From positions 2,356,001-2,420,000 of the forward strand of contig NZ_VOQS01000003.1 of assembly GCF_007995085.1 (NCBI RefSeq): DNA of 64,000 nucleotides, read 5' to 3'. The position numbers were made by a program, and so were the translations under genes. Positions 35,833 to 44,380 of this stretch are shown piece by piece. The stretch comes from Paraburkholderia azotifigens. Lineage in GTDB: Bacteria; Pseudomonadota; Gammaproteobacteria; Burkholderiales; Burkholderiaceae. A model generated the notes under the pieces. That model ran no database searches. It had not been told where the DNA came from and saw only the letters and a list, made by a program, of their open reading frames with translations. Within the stretch, counting starts at the first letter, position 1. Every line of letters begins with the position of its first letter.

Positions 35833-36789
35833 ATGGCTCAACTGAGTATGAACCCGACCAACCGTGCGACGCTGCAGAAGCTCGGGCCTTTCATCGCCCT
35901 GCTCGTCATCGCCGTCGCGCTCTCCATCGTCAGTCACAACTTTCTGACCGTCGATAATCTGCTGAACGTGATGCGCCAGGCGTCGATCAATGCGCTGATC
36001 GCTTTCGGCATGACGCTCGTGATCCTGCTGGGCGGCATTGATCTGTCTGCCGGCTCGGTGCTGGCGCTGTCTTCGGTGATCATCGCGAGCCTGCTGACGA
36101 TGGGCACGCCCGCCGCCGTCGCGACGCTCGCCGGACTCGTCGCGGGTGGGCTGATGGGCTTCGTGAACGGGCTCGTGATCAGCAAGGGCAAGGTGGCGCC
36201 GTTCATTGCGACCCTCGGTTCGATGACGGTGCTGCGCGGCCTTGCGCTCGTCGTGTCGAACGGCAGTCCGCTCAGCAGCTTCAATAGCGACTTCTTTTCG
36301 CTGCTCGGCGGCGGGTACGTTGCGCGCCTCGTGCCGATTCCCGTCGTGCTGATGCTCGTGATGTTTGCCGTGTTCTGGGTGCTGCTGCGCAAGACCGTGT
36401 TCGGCCGCCACATCTACGCGACGGGCGGCAATGCGGAATCGGCGCGGCTCTCCGGCGTGAAAGTCGATCGCATCCAGCTCTACGTGTACACGATCTCGGG
36501 TGTCATGGCGGCACTCGCCGGTGTCGTGCTGACCTCGCGCCTGAACTCCGCACAGCCGACGGCAGGCACGGGCTACGAGCTCGACGCGATCGCCGCTGTC
36601 GTGCTTGGCGGGACGAGTCTGACGGGCGGGCGCGGCTGGATTTTCGGCACGCTTGTCGGCGCGCTGCTGATCGGTGTGCTGAACAACGGCCTGAACCTGC
36701 TCGACGTGTCGTCGTTCTATCAGCAGGTCATCAAGGGCGGCGTGATTCTGCTCGCCGTGCTGATCGACCGCGGCAACAAGAAAGCCTGA
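35833..36789 (+). CDS. rbsC: Ribose ABC transporter, permease
   Basis: 318 residues, eight to ten helices, with the BPD_transp_2 pattern: GMTLVILLGGIDLSAGSVLA, LVISKGKVAPFIATLGSM and the cytoplasmic EAA-like loop YATGGNAESARLSGVKV. The start at 35833 (MAQLSMNPTN) is preferred; an in-frame ATG at 35791 would add 14 polar residues and neither has a strong ribosome site. 120 bases separate it from rbsA, the widest gap in the operon. Confidence 0.93.
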   Translation: MAQLSMNPTNRATLQKLGPFIALLVIAVALSIVSHNFLTVDNLLNVMRQASINALIAFGMTLVILLGGIDLSAGSVLALSSVIIASLLTMGTPAAVATLAGLVAGGLMGFVNGLVISKGKVAPFIATLGSMTVLRGLALVVSNGSPLSSFNSDFFSLLGGGYVARLVPIPVVLMLVMFAVFWVLLRKTVFGRHIYATGGNAESARLSGVKVDRIQLYVYTISGVMAALAGVVLTSRLNSAQPTAGTGYELDAIAAVVLGGTSLTGGRGWIFGTLVGALLIGVLNNGLNLLDVSSFYQQVIKGGVILLAVLIDRGNKKA

Positions 36790-36854
36790 CGATTCATCAA
36801 CGACGGCTGGACATCAAAACCAGTTTCACCACACATAGGAAGAAGAGGAAGACA

Positions 36855-37826
36855 ATGCAGAAAACCGTTTCGCCGCGCTTCTCGAAGCTGTTCGCCGTGC
36901 TCTGCGCAAGCACGCTGATCACCGGTCTCGCCGCCTGCTCGAAGGACGGTCCCGATTCGACGGCCAGCGCATCAGCTGGCAGCGCGGCTTCGGCGCCGGC
37001 TGCGAATGGCGCGATCACGGTCGGCCTGTCGATTTCGACGCTGAACAATCCGTTCTTCGTGTCGCTGCGCAAGGGTGCCGAAGACGAGGCTGCCAAAGAC
37101 GGCGTGACGCTGATCACTGTCGATGCGCAGAACGATCCGGCGAAGCAGCAGGCGAGTGTCGAAGACCTGATCGAGAAGAAGGTTAGCGTTATCCTGATCA
37201 ACCCGACGGATTCGTCGGCGGTGGCGAACGTCGTCAAGGAAGCCACGGCCAAGGGCATCAAGGTGGTGTCACTCGACCGCAGCGTGAACGGCGCGGACGT
37301 CAGCTCGCACATCGCGTCGGACAATAAGGCAGGCGGCAAGATGGCCGCGGATTTCCTTGCCGAGAAGCTGGGCGGCAAGGGCAATGTGGTCGAGCTGCAG
37401 GGCATTCCCGGCTCGTCGGCTGCGAACGAGCGCGGCGCGGGCTTCGACGACGCAATCGCCGCGAAGGGCGGCGTGAAGATCGCGACGAAGCAGCCGGCCG
37501 ACTTCGACCGCGCGAAGGGCCTGTCGGTGATGGAGAACATCATCCAGAGCAACAAGGACATTCAGGGCGTGTTCGCCCAGAACGACGAGATGGCGCTCGG
37601 CGCCGTCAAGGCGTTGCAGGCGGCTGGCCTGAAGAACGTGCAGGTCGTCGGCTTCGACGCGACGAGCGACGCGATCACCGCCGTGAAGGGTGGCCAGATG
37701 CTCGCGACGGTGCAGCAGCAGCCGGAACTGATCGGCCAGTACGGCGTGCAGACGGCGAAGAAGCTCGTCGATGGTCAGAGCGTCGACAAGTTCATTCCCG
37801 TGCCGCTGAACCTCTACAAGCAGTAA
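36855..37826 (+). CDS. rbsB: Ribose-binding periplasmic (lipo)protein
   Basis: 323 residues. The leader ends in LITGLAAC, a lipobox, so it may be a lipoprotein, followed by a Ser/Ala-rich linker. The peripla_BP_4 domain starts ITVGLSISTLNNPFF and includes QNDPAKQQASVEDLI and FAQNDEMALGAVKAL, the usual ribose-binding contacts. It gives the substrate to RbsC in the inner membrane. Confidence 0.94.
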   Translation: MQKTVSPRFSKLFAVLCASTLITGLAACSKDGPDSTASASAGSAASAPAANGAITVGLSISTLNNPFFVSLRKGAEDEAAKDGVTLITVDAQNDPAKQQASVEDLIEKKVSVILINPTDSSAVANVVKEATAKGIKVVSLDRSVNGADVSSHIASDNKAGGKMAADFLAEKLGGKGNVVELQGIPGSSAANERGAGFDDAIAAKGGVKIATKQPADFDRAKGLSVMENIIQSNKDIQGVFAQNDEMALGAVKALQAAGLKNVQVVGFDATSDAITAVKGGQMLATVQQQPELIGQYGVQTAKKLVDGQSVDKFIPVPLNLYKQ

Positions 37827-38026
37827 GTTCTCATCTGTCCCTTCCCGTAGTACCATCAGGCGCCAGAGCACTCGTCGCTGCGCGCCTGCCGCTGCTCCAG
37901 CCGCTGTCGTAGCCTGTGTTTTTCATCGCGCGAGGCAGCGCATCCCCGACGAAGCCATACATACGCAAGCATCGCCCGTAAGGGCGGTGCGTTGCGCTTT
38001 ACTCCTTTGACCTGCAGGAAGTTCGC

Positions 38027-39043
38027 GTGACCCAGTTCGAGCGTCTCACCATCGACGACATCGCCCGCCTCGCGAAGGTGTCCCGCACGACGGCGAGCAT
38101 GGTGCTGAACGGTTATGCCGAGCGCTACCGCATTTCGGCTGCGACCGTCGAACGCGTATTGCAGGTGGCGAAGGACCACCACTTCACGCCGTCGCAATCG
38201 GCACGTGCGCTGCGCTCGCGACGCAGCAATACCATCGGCCTCGTGATTCCCGATTTGACCAACTCCGCACACGCGGCGCTGGCGCAGGCGATGGAGTGGC
38301 AATGCCGCGAGCGCTATCAATATCAGCTGGTGCTCGTTACGAGCGATGAAAACCCGGTACGCGAGACGGAAGGCATCGCGCATCTCGTGTCGCATCAGGT
38401 CGATGGCCTGATCGTGGTGCCGTGCACAGCCGAAGCGAAGCGGTACGAGAAGTGGACGAAGCGGTTGCCGCTCGTGTTTGCGGATCGGCGTGTCGAAGCA
38501 AGCGCGATACCGTTCGTCGTGACGGATGCCGTCGAAACGGTCGCGAAGCTGGTTGGCGAGTGCATCGAACGCGGCGCGCGCGAAGTCGTCTATCTCGGCG
38601 GTCAGCCTGAACTGTCCGCGAGCCGCGATCGTCTGGCGGGCTATCGGCAGGCGTTGCGCGCGCATGGGGTCGAGGAACAGCCGCAGTGGGTGTTCGAGCG
38701 CGACTATCAGCGCGAATCGGGCTATGCGCTGATGAAATCGTGGTTCGCCACCCATCGGCGTTATCCGGAGGCCCTGTTTGCAGGGTCGATCACGCTGCTC
38801 GAAGGCGTGCTGCAATTCATGAACGACGCGCATCAGCTTGCGCAGGCGCCAGGCCAGATGATGACGTTCGACGATCACAACCTGCTCGACTGTCTGCCGT
38901 TCAAGATCGACGCGATCGTTCAGGACAGCGTGCAACTCGCGGAGCACAGCTTGCGGTGCGTGTTCGCCTTGCTCGAAGGCGAGCGCGAACCCGAGTCGCG
39001 GCTCGTGCCGGCGCGTATCCACTATCGACGTGCGTGCGCTTGA
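38027..39043 (+). CDS. LacI-family regulator, Cra/FruR-like
   Basis: 338 residues, starting at GTG with CAGGAA before it. The N-terminal LacI HTH (about 8-60) reads LTIDDIARLAKVSRTTASMV and the hinge is SQSARALRSRRS. The effector domain resembles FruR/Cra more than RbsR (GLVIPDLTNSAHAALAQAME, YLGGQPELSASRDRLAGYRQ). It follows rbsB by 200 bases on the same strand and is the natural candidate to regulate the rbs operon. A weak candidate operator lies at 32838-32854. Confidence 0.9.
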   Translation: MTQFERLTIDDIARLAKVSRTTASMVLNGYAERYRISAATVERVLQVAKDHHFTPSQSARALRSRRSNTIGLVIPDLTNSAHAALAQAMEWQCRERYQYQLVLVTSDENPVRETEGIAHLVSHQVDGLIVVPCTAEAKRYEKWTKRLPLVFADRRVEASAIPFVVTDAVETVAKLVGECIERGAREVVYLGGQPELSASRDRLAGYRQALRAHGVEEQPQWVFERDYQRESGYALMKSWFATHRRYPEALFAGSITLLEGVLQFMNDAHQLAQAPGQMMTFDDHNLLDCLPFKIDAIVQDSVQLAEHSLRCVFALLEGEREPESRLVPARIHYRRACA

Positions 39044-39231
39044 TTATGCGTTCCGCCTGCCGGCTGCAGAATCCATCTGAAGTCGGGCAGCGCATCGAGG
39101 CCGTCACCGCCGACATCCGCGCCGCACTGCAGCGGCGCGCATGAATCGGCGTGCATCGGCTGTCTCACGCCGGCTCTTGTGCGATTCGCGATCGCAGTGG
39201 TGTCGCTGGCTGACCTCGGGCTGCCCCCGAT

Positions 39232-40413
39232 TCAGAACTTGTGTCGAATTCCGAGTTGAACGAAAGTCTGCCGGTTTGTTGATGATGCCGTCAGTGCATT
39301 GAGCGCCGCGCGCGCCGCGTGTCCCGTTGAGTCCGTGCCGCTTGCAAACTGCGTGCTGCTGATGACATATACGTCCGTACGCTTCGAGAGGTAATAGTCG
39401 AGTGACAACGAAATCGTGTTGTATTCCGAGCTGCCGATCGTGCCTGCTCCAGAGCCGTGTGTGTAACTGTAGACGAGTTCGCTTGCCAGAGCCGGCGTCC
39501 AGAACCAGGTGAGATTGAATTCGCCCGTATTGAATCGGGCAGTGCCCGTGAGTCTGAGCGGATTCGAGCCAGACGATGTATCGCCGAGATCCTTGAATTG
39601 CACGTTGCTGTACACGAGACCGAAGGTCGCCGGACCGAGCTTGTAGCTGCCAGCGGCGGCGACAGTCTGGTAGGAGTGCGCCGATGCATAGCCGCTGTAG
39701 ACCGGGCTTGCCGTCATATTGTTCAGATTGGCGCCCGCGACGTTCGTGGGCGTCGACGTAAAGTACGACTGGTTCGGGTTGCGCACGTTCATGAAGGCCG
39801 CCCCTGCCGAGAAATTGCCATAGTCGTAGCCCGCGCCGACGGACCAGATCTGATTGCGTGCGAAATCGCCCGCCTGTCCGCCAAAGCCGTAGACACCGCC
39901 GACGGTGAAGCCGCCGAAGCTGGGACTCGTATACTTCACCGAGTTGTTCACGCGCTTGCTGTTGTTGAGGTTGTCGAGATCGCCCGGATGCGCGGTGGTG
40001 CCGCCGCCATAGTTCGCCGAATTCATGCGGGATTCGACGAAAGTCACGAGCGAATCGTATTGGCGTCCCAAGCTCAACGTGCCGTATTTGTCGCTCGACA
40101 GTCCTATATATGCCTGGCGCCCGAACAGGAGGCCGCCCTGCAGCGCGGAGCCTTTACCGAGGTCGAAGCCGTTCTCGAGCTGGAAGATGGCCGATAGTCC
40201 GCCGCCCAGATCCTCGACGCCCCTGAAGCCCCAACGCGAACCTTGCATGATGCCGCTCGAACCACCGAATACGCGCCCTCCGCCAGCATTGCTCTGATAG
40301 TTCACGCCATAGTCGATGAGCCCGTAAAGCGTGACGGAGCTGTTATTCGCGTGCGCGACGCCGCAGCCAGCGAGAAATGCGATTGCCGATATTGTCTTGA
40401 TCTTCATTGGCAT
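39232..40413 (-). CDS. Outer-membrane porin (Burkholderia type, porin_4)
   Basis: 393 residues from the ATG at 40413 (MPMKIK; a second ATG at 40407 is as likely). The signal peptide ends VAHAN; the mature protein starts SSVTLYGLIDYGVNYQS and ends with the aromatic residue Phe (GIRHKF) required for outer-membrane insertion. The GFRGVEDLGGGLSAIFQLENGF segment is typical for Burkholderia trimeric porins. Forms a diffusion pore for small solutes. Confidence 0.92.
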   Translation of the reverse strand: MPMKIKTISAIAFLAGCGVAHANNSSVTLYGLIDYGVNYQSNAGGGRVFGGSSGIMQGSRWGFRGVEDLGGGLSAIFQLENGFDLGKGSALQGGLLFGRQAYIGLSSDKYGTLSLGRQYDSLVTFVESRMNSANYGGGTTAHPGDLDNLNNSKRVNNSVKYTSPSFGGFTVGGVYGFGGQAGDFARNQIWSVGAGYDYGNFSAGAAFMNVRNPNQSYFTSTPTNVAGANLNNMTASPVYSGYASAHSYQTVAAAGSYKLGPATFGLVYSNVQFKDLGDTSSGSNPLRLTGTARFNTGEFNLTWFWTPALASELVYSYTHGSGAGTIGSSEYNTISLSLDYYLSKRTDVYVISSTQFASGTDSTGHAARAALNALTASSTNRQTFVQLGIRHKF

Positions 40414-40569
40414 GACGAAATAATGGATTGATGGGGAATCTGTCGTGAACGGAGCGCATGGATCGTCGACTCCTCTGGTCAGATTACCCACACGAAAAAG
40501 CGCTTGTATTCGCAATCTATCAAGCTGGGTTTGCGAGAATCGCAAGGCTTCTTTTGTCGTTCGAAAACA

Positions 40570-40607
40570 GACAAGGCGCGATGCCTGAACGGGCATCGCG
40601 CCTTGTC
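40570..40607 (-). terminator. Strong terminator hairpin (16-bp perfect stem)
   Basis: Bases 40570-40585 pair perfectly with 40592-40607 around a 6-base loop. On the minus strand TGTTTT follows the stem, so it would end transcription of the VOC-bicupin gene before the porin promoter. It could also stop any antisense transcript. Confidence 0.75.
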
Positions 40608-40669
40608 AAATCTGCTGCGACGTCCTGCCCATAAAGAGCAAGACGGCAGCTTTCGTCATTAGCGGAGGA

Positions 40670-41794
40670 TCATGAAAGTGAGACGTCGGCGGGCAAGGTC
40701 ACTTCGAGCAATTCCAGATCCGCGCTGCAATGCTTGAACGCGTAAGGAAGCATGCCCGGGATCGCGATGCTGTCATCCGTGGAAAGACGCCATTGCTCGT
40801 CGCCTTGTACGACGTCGAGACTTCCCTCGAGCACGAAGAAGAAGCAGAACTCCGTATCGTGCACACGCAATGCTTCCTGTGCGTCGCCTTGCGGACGAAC
40901 CACCCGCACGCCCGCAAGTCCGTTCGTCGCCGCGCCGATGCCTGTGTCCGTTACGACGAAGCCTGGCGATTTCCACGCGTTCCATACCGCATGTTTTGCG
41001 ACATGCCGAACGAAGCGCTGACCGTTGAAGTCGTGGTCGGGATCATAGACAGGCGAAGGCAGCGCCATGTCGTGATCGGCCATCGTGATGTGCTCGGCCG
41101 GACTACCGAGTTCGATCACCTCCGCGCCTGCCGAACTTTCCAGCACGCGATGACGGATCTCAGGCGGTTGAAGCACGCAATCACCCGCTTCGAGAATGAA
41201 CGGATCGCCTTGCCCCTCGTAGACGAGACGTACCCAGCCCTTGCGGCAGAAGATGGTCTGAAAGCGGATCTTGTGAAAGTGCACGTAATCGGGTACAGGA
41301 CCGCCTTCGAGAATGCGGATATGCGACGCGATGAACGCGCCGCCGTGCCGCTCGGGCAGCAGATCGCGGTAACGCATACCCGCTCGTCCGACGCTCCAAT
41401 GCGTGTCGTCGTTTGCGCGTGCGAGCACGAGCTGCTGGCGCGTCGGCGGAAGCACCATGGGTGGATTGGCATGAACGAGCCGAACGACGACGCCGTTCGG
41501 CGCGATCAGCTCGCGCGTGTCGCCGGACAATTGCGAGGGATCGTCGCAAAGGACGTCCAGCGTCTTGATGCCGTCACGTATGTCGAGTCCGAGCCGCAGC
41601 TTCAAACCGTCGCGGGAAAGGATCGCGGTGCGTGGGCTGTCCGCGGGGAAGATTGCGTCGAGCCGGAAGGCCAGGCGCGTGATGAAGAACTGCATCGTGG
41701 CGGGAAGGTCGGTGCAGGGCATGGACACGAGTATGCCTTGCACGCCTTCGATCGCTGCGTCAACGGGAGTGGAAGTATCGGAAGTGGAGTTCAT
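40670..41794 (-). CDS. VOC-like domain fused to a bicupin
   Basis: 374 residues from the ATG at 41794 (four codons below another in-frame ATG). The first 110 residues look like a VOC unit (VSMPCTDLPATMQFFI). Two cupin domains follow: one with IRILEGGPVPDYVHFHKIRF and GDCVLQPPEIRHRV, where the His and Glu/Gln metal ligands lie, and a second around residues 260-370 with FCFFFVLEGSLDVVQG and SIAIPGMLPYAF. The fusion suggests a metal-dependent dioxygenase or isomerase; I do not know the reaction. It follows the aminotransferase pseudogene and ends the minus-strand set. Confidence 0.75.
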   Translation of the reverse strand: MNSTSDTSTPVDAAIEGVQGILVSMPCTDLPATMQFFITRLAFRLDAIFPADSPRTAILSRDGLKLRLGLDIRDGIKTLDVLCDDPSQLSGDTRELIAPNGVVVRLVHANPPMVLPPTRQQLVLARANDDTHWSVGRAGMRYRDLLPERHGGAFIASHIRILEGGPVPDYVHFHKIRFQTIFCRKGWVRLVYEGQGDPFILEAGDCVLQPPEIRHRVLESSAGAEVIELGSPAEHITMADHDMALPSPVYDPDHDFNGQRFVRHVAKHAVWNAWKSPGFVVTDTGIGAATNGLAGVRVVRPQGDAQEALRVHDTEFCFFFVLEGSLDVVQGDEQWRLSTDDSIAIPGMLPYAFKHCSADLELLEVTLPADVSLS

Positions 41795-41917
41795 GGGGAT
41801 TCGCATCGGTGATGAAAGGGCGGCGGTGGCGCGGCATGGTCGCGCGCACCGGCGGCCCCGTCAGCACGCAGGCGATTCCCATGCGCCGTGGCGCGCGCGA
41901 GAAGATAGCGGCGGCGA

Positions 41918-43051
41918 TCATCGCGGCAGACATTGCGCGAGTCTTCCGAGTCCGGCATGCGTCGTGCAAATACCCGGCGACAGGCGCAGCGTGCGACTGC
42001 GCGAATCGACGAAGATGCCTGCGTCCTTCAGTTGCACGACAATCTTCGCGGCGTCGAGATGAGCGGGGACTTCGGCCATGATGCTCGCTCCTCGTTCATC
42101 GTCGGCGCGTGGGGAGAGCAGGCGATAGCCTTTGTCGTCGACGAGTGCGATGAGTTCGTGACAGAGCGCGAGGTTGTGCGCCCGCACGCTGCCCGCTGGC
42201 TGCCCTCGCATCCACGTCATGCCCGGTTGCGACGCGACGAAAGGCAGCACGGAAGGTGTGCCCGTGTCGAAGCGGCGCGCATCGGACGCATACGTGAAGG
42301 CATCGATGTTTCAGTTGAACGGATCCTCCTGACTGAACCAGCCGCGCACGGCGGGCGTCGCGCCCGCTTCGAGCGCATGCGGTGCGATATAGCCCAGGCC
42401 CGTGCCCGGCGCGCCGCACAGCCATTTGAGCGTCGAGCCGCAGACGAAGTCGAAGGGCGTGTCGTTCAGGTCGAACGGCAGGATGCCGATGCCTTGCGTC
42501 ACATCGAGCGCGGCAAGGCTGCCGCGACGGCGCGCCTGTTCGCACATCGCGGCAAGATTCACGCGCTTCGACGTCAGCGACGACACCCACGTGACGAGGG
42601 CCAGCGCGACATCGCCGGTCCATTCCTCGATGAAGTCTTCGTCGCGCACGTAGCTTTCGCCCGTGCGCACGGGCACGGTGCGCAGCGTGAAGCCGCGTCG
42701 CTGCGCGAGGCCCGACAGCAGGAAATGCAGGCTCGGGAAGCAATCGGCGGCAACCAGTACGGTCCGATTGCGCAGCACATCGTCGGCGAGGCCGTCGAGG
42801 TAACGGGCGAACGCATCGGTCACGTTTTGCGCGCCAAACACGTTCGCGGTAGGCGCGCCGATCAGCGCGGCCCAGTCCGAGAGCAGTTGCGTGCGCGCGG
42901 CAAGCGCTGCGTCCCAGCGCGTGTCGTCGGGCGCGCACCAGGTGGCGGCGAATTTCGCGAGCGCGTGCGTCATCGCTTCGCGGTGGCCGGGATACACGCC
43001 GACCGAGTGATACATCAGCCAGCCGCTGAAATCATTGGTGAGATCGTTCAT
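41918..43051 (-). pseudogene. Class V PLP aminotransferase / kynureninase-like, in-frame TGA
   Basis: A 378-codon frame from ATG at 43051 interrupted once by TGA at 42311-42313 (codon 247). Before the stop: LDVTQGIG, with the cofactor-contacting Asp, and CGSTLKWLCGAPGTG, with the PLP-binding Lys209. After it the same frame goes on NIDAFTYASDARRFDTGTPS, the usual family continuation, to a stop at 41918. The residue at the TGA is expected to be Trp (TGG), so one G-to-A change explains it. Kynureninase-like enzymes cleave or transaminate amino acids. The gene lies 3 bases after the transporter stop, in an operon. Confidence 0.8.
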
Positions 43052-43054
43052 GGG

Positions 43055-44347
43055 TCAGATGTGCTTGACGAGCCTGTAGTGATAGATCGCGACGCATGCG
43101 AGGCTCAGCGCCGCGCACGCCATCAGATAGAAAGCGGGCGACAGCGGATTGTGAGTCGCGCCGATCATCGCGGTCACGAGCCACGGCGTGAATCCGCCGA
43201 ACACCATGACGCCGATGTTGTAGCTGAATCCCAGACCCGTGCTGCGCACGCTGGTCGGAAAGAGCGACGAAAGCACGGCGGCAAGCGGACCGAAGTAGAT
43301 CGCTTTGAGCGCACCGGCGAGCACCATGATCGCCATGAGCACGGAGAACGACGGGCTCGAAAGCAGCCATGCGAAACACGGATAGATCGTGACGAGCGTC
43401 ACGACGGCCGAGATCACCATCATGCGGCTGCGTCCAAAGCGATCCGCGAGATGGCCCATCAGCGGCGTGAAGATCATCAGGATCGCGCCCGTTACGACCG
43501 TCGCGGCGAAGCCCGTCGATGCCGGCAGGTGCAGTTGCCTGACTGCGTACGTCGGCATGTAGAGGATCATCAGGTAGCTCGCGGCTGTCGACACCGCCAT
43601 GACGCCTGCCGCCAGCAGAATGCGGCCCTTGTTGTGTGCGAGGAGTTCGCGCACGGGGGCGTTACGCTTTGCGCTGTGGGCGGAATCGGGCAACGTGTCG
43701 TCGATGTGCCTGCGGATATAAAGCCCGACGGGCGCGACCAGCAGACCGAAAACAAAAGGCGCGCGCCATCCCCACGATTCGATCTGTTCCGGCGACAACT
43801 GCGTGCTGAGCGCGAGCCCCGCAAACGACGCGAGAACGGTGCTCAGGCCCTGGCTGGAGAATTGCCAGCTCGCGAGAAACGCCTTGCGTTTGCTCTTCTG
43901 TTCGATCATGAGCGCGGTGCCGCTGCCGAATTCGCCGCCCGTCGAGAAGGAGATGAGAATGCGCGCCGCCATCAGGCCGACAGGCGCAGCAAGTCCGATC
44001 TGCGCATAAGTGGGAATGACCGAGCAGACGAGCGTGCCGATCGTCGTCAACGCAAGCGACGCGAGCAGCGCCGCTTTGCGGCCGCTGCGGTCCGCATATC
44101 GTCCCAGCAACAGCGCGCCCAGCGGCCGGAACACATAAGAGAGGCCAAAGGTGCCGAACGTCATCAGCAAGGAGACGGTTTCGTCATGCGCGGGAAAAAA
44201 CAGTTTCGACAGCGTGACGGCGAAGAATCCATACGCCGCGAAGTCGAACCATTCGAGCGCGTTGCCGATGCTCGTCGCGACGATCAGGCGCCGCATGGGT
44301 TTCGCGTCGGGGCGGCGCACGTCATCGTCGATGACAGTCGAATTCAT
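43055..44347 (-). CDS. MFS transporter, MHS (metabolite:H+ symporter) type
   Basis: 430 residues, start MNSTVIDDD at 44347 preferred over an ATG six codons upstream. Twelve helices; SIGNALEWFDFAAYGFFAV in helix 1, LLGRYADRSGRKAALL in loop 2-3 and STGGEFGSGTALMIEQ in helix 5 are the MHS (ProP, KgtP, ShiA) signature. Members import carboxylates, betaines or amino acids. Together with the peptidase and aminotransferase, an amino-acid derivative or dipeptide is plausible. Confidence 0.88.
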   Translation of the reverse strand: MNSTVIDDDVRRPDAKPMRRLIVATSIGNALEWFDFAAYGFFAVTLSKLFFPAHDETVSLLMTFGTFGLSYVFRPLGALLLGRYADRSGRKAALLASLALTTIGTLVCSVIPTYAQIGLAAPVGLMAARILISFSTGGEFGSGTALMIEQKSKRKAFLASWQFSSQGLSTVLASFAGLALSTQLSPEQIESWGWRAPFVFGLLVAPVGLYIRRHIDDTLPDSAHSAKRNAPVRELLAHNKGRILLAAGVMAVSTAASYLMILYMPTYAVRQLHLPASTGFAATVVTGAILMIFTPLMGHLADRFGRSRMMVISAVVTLVTIYPCFAWLLSSPSFSVLMAIMVLAGALKAIYFGPLAAVLSSLFPTSVRSTGLGFSYNIGVMVFGGFTPWLVTAMIGATHNPLSPAFYLMACAALSLACVAIYHYRLVKHI

Positions 44348-44380
44348 GGTTGGTGCTCCGTGCAATGGGTCGGGAAGGTT

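Noticed and set aside
39044..39144. Coding-like tail after the LacI-family regulator (EVGQRIEAVTADIRAALQRR)
   Set aside because: It could be a gene remnant, but too short and without a start; not enough to annotate.
42311..42313. The in-frame TGA as a selenocysteine codon
   Set aside because: Homologous enzymes are expected to have Trp there, the position is not an active-site residue and no selenocysteine hairpin is evident just downstream; a point mutation is simpler.
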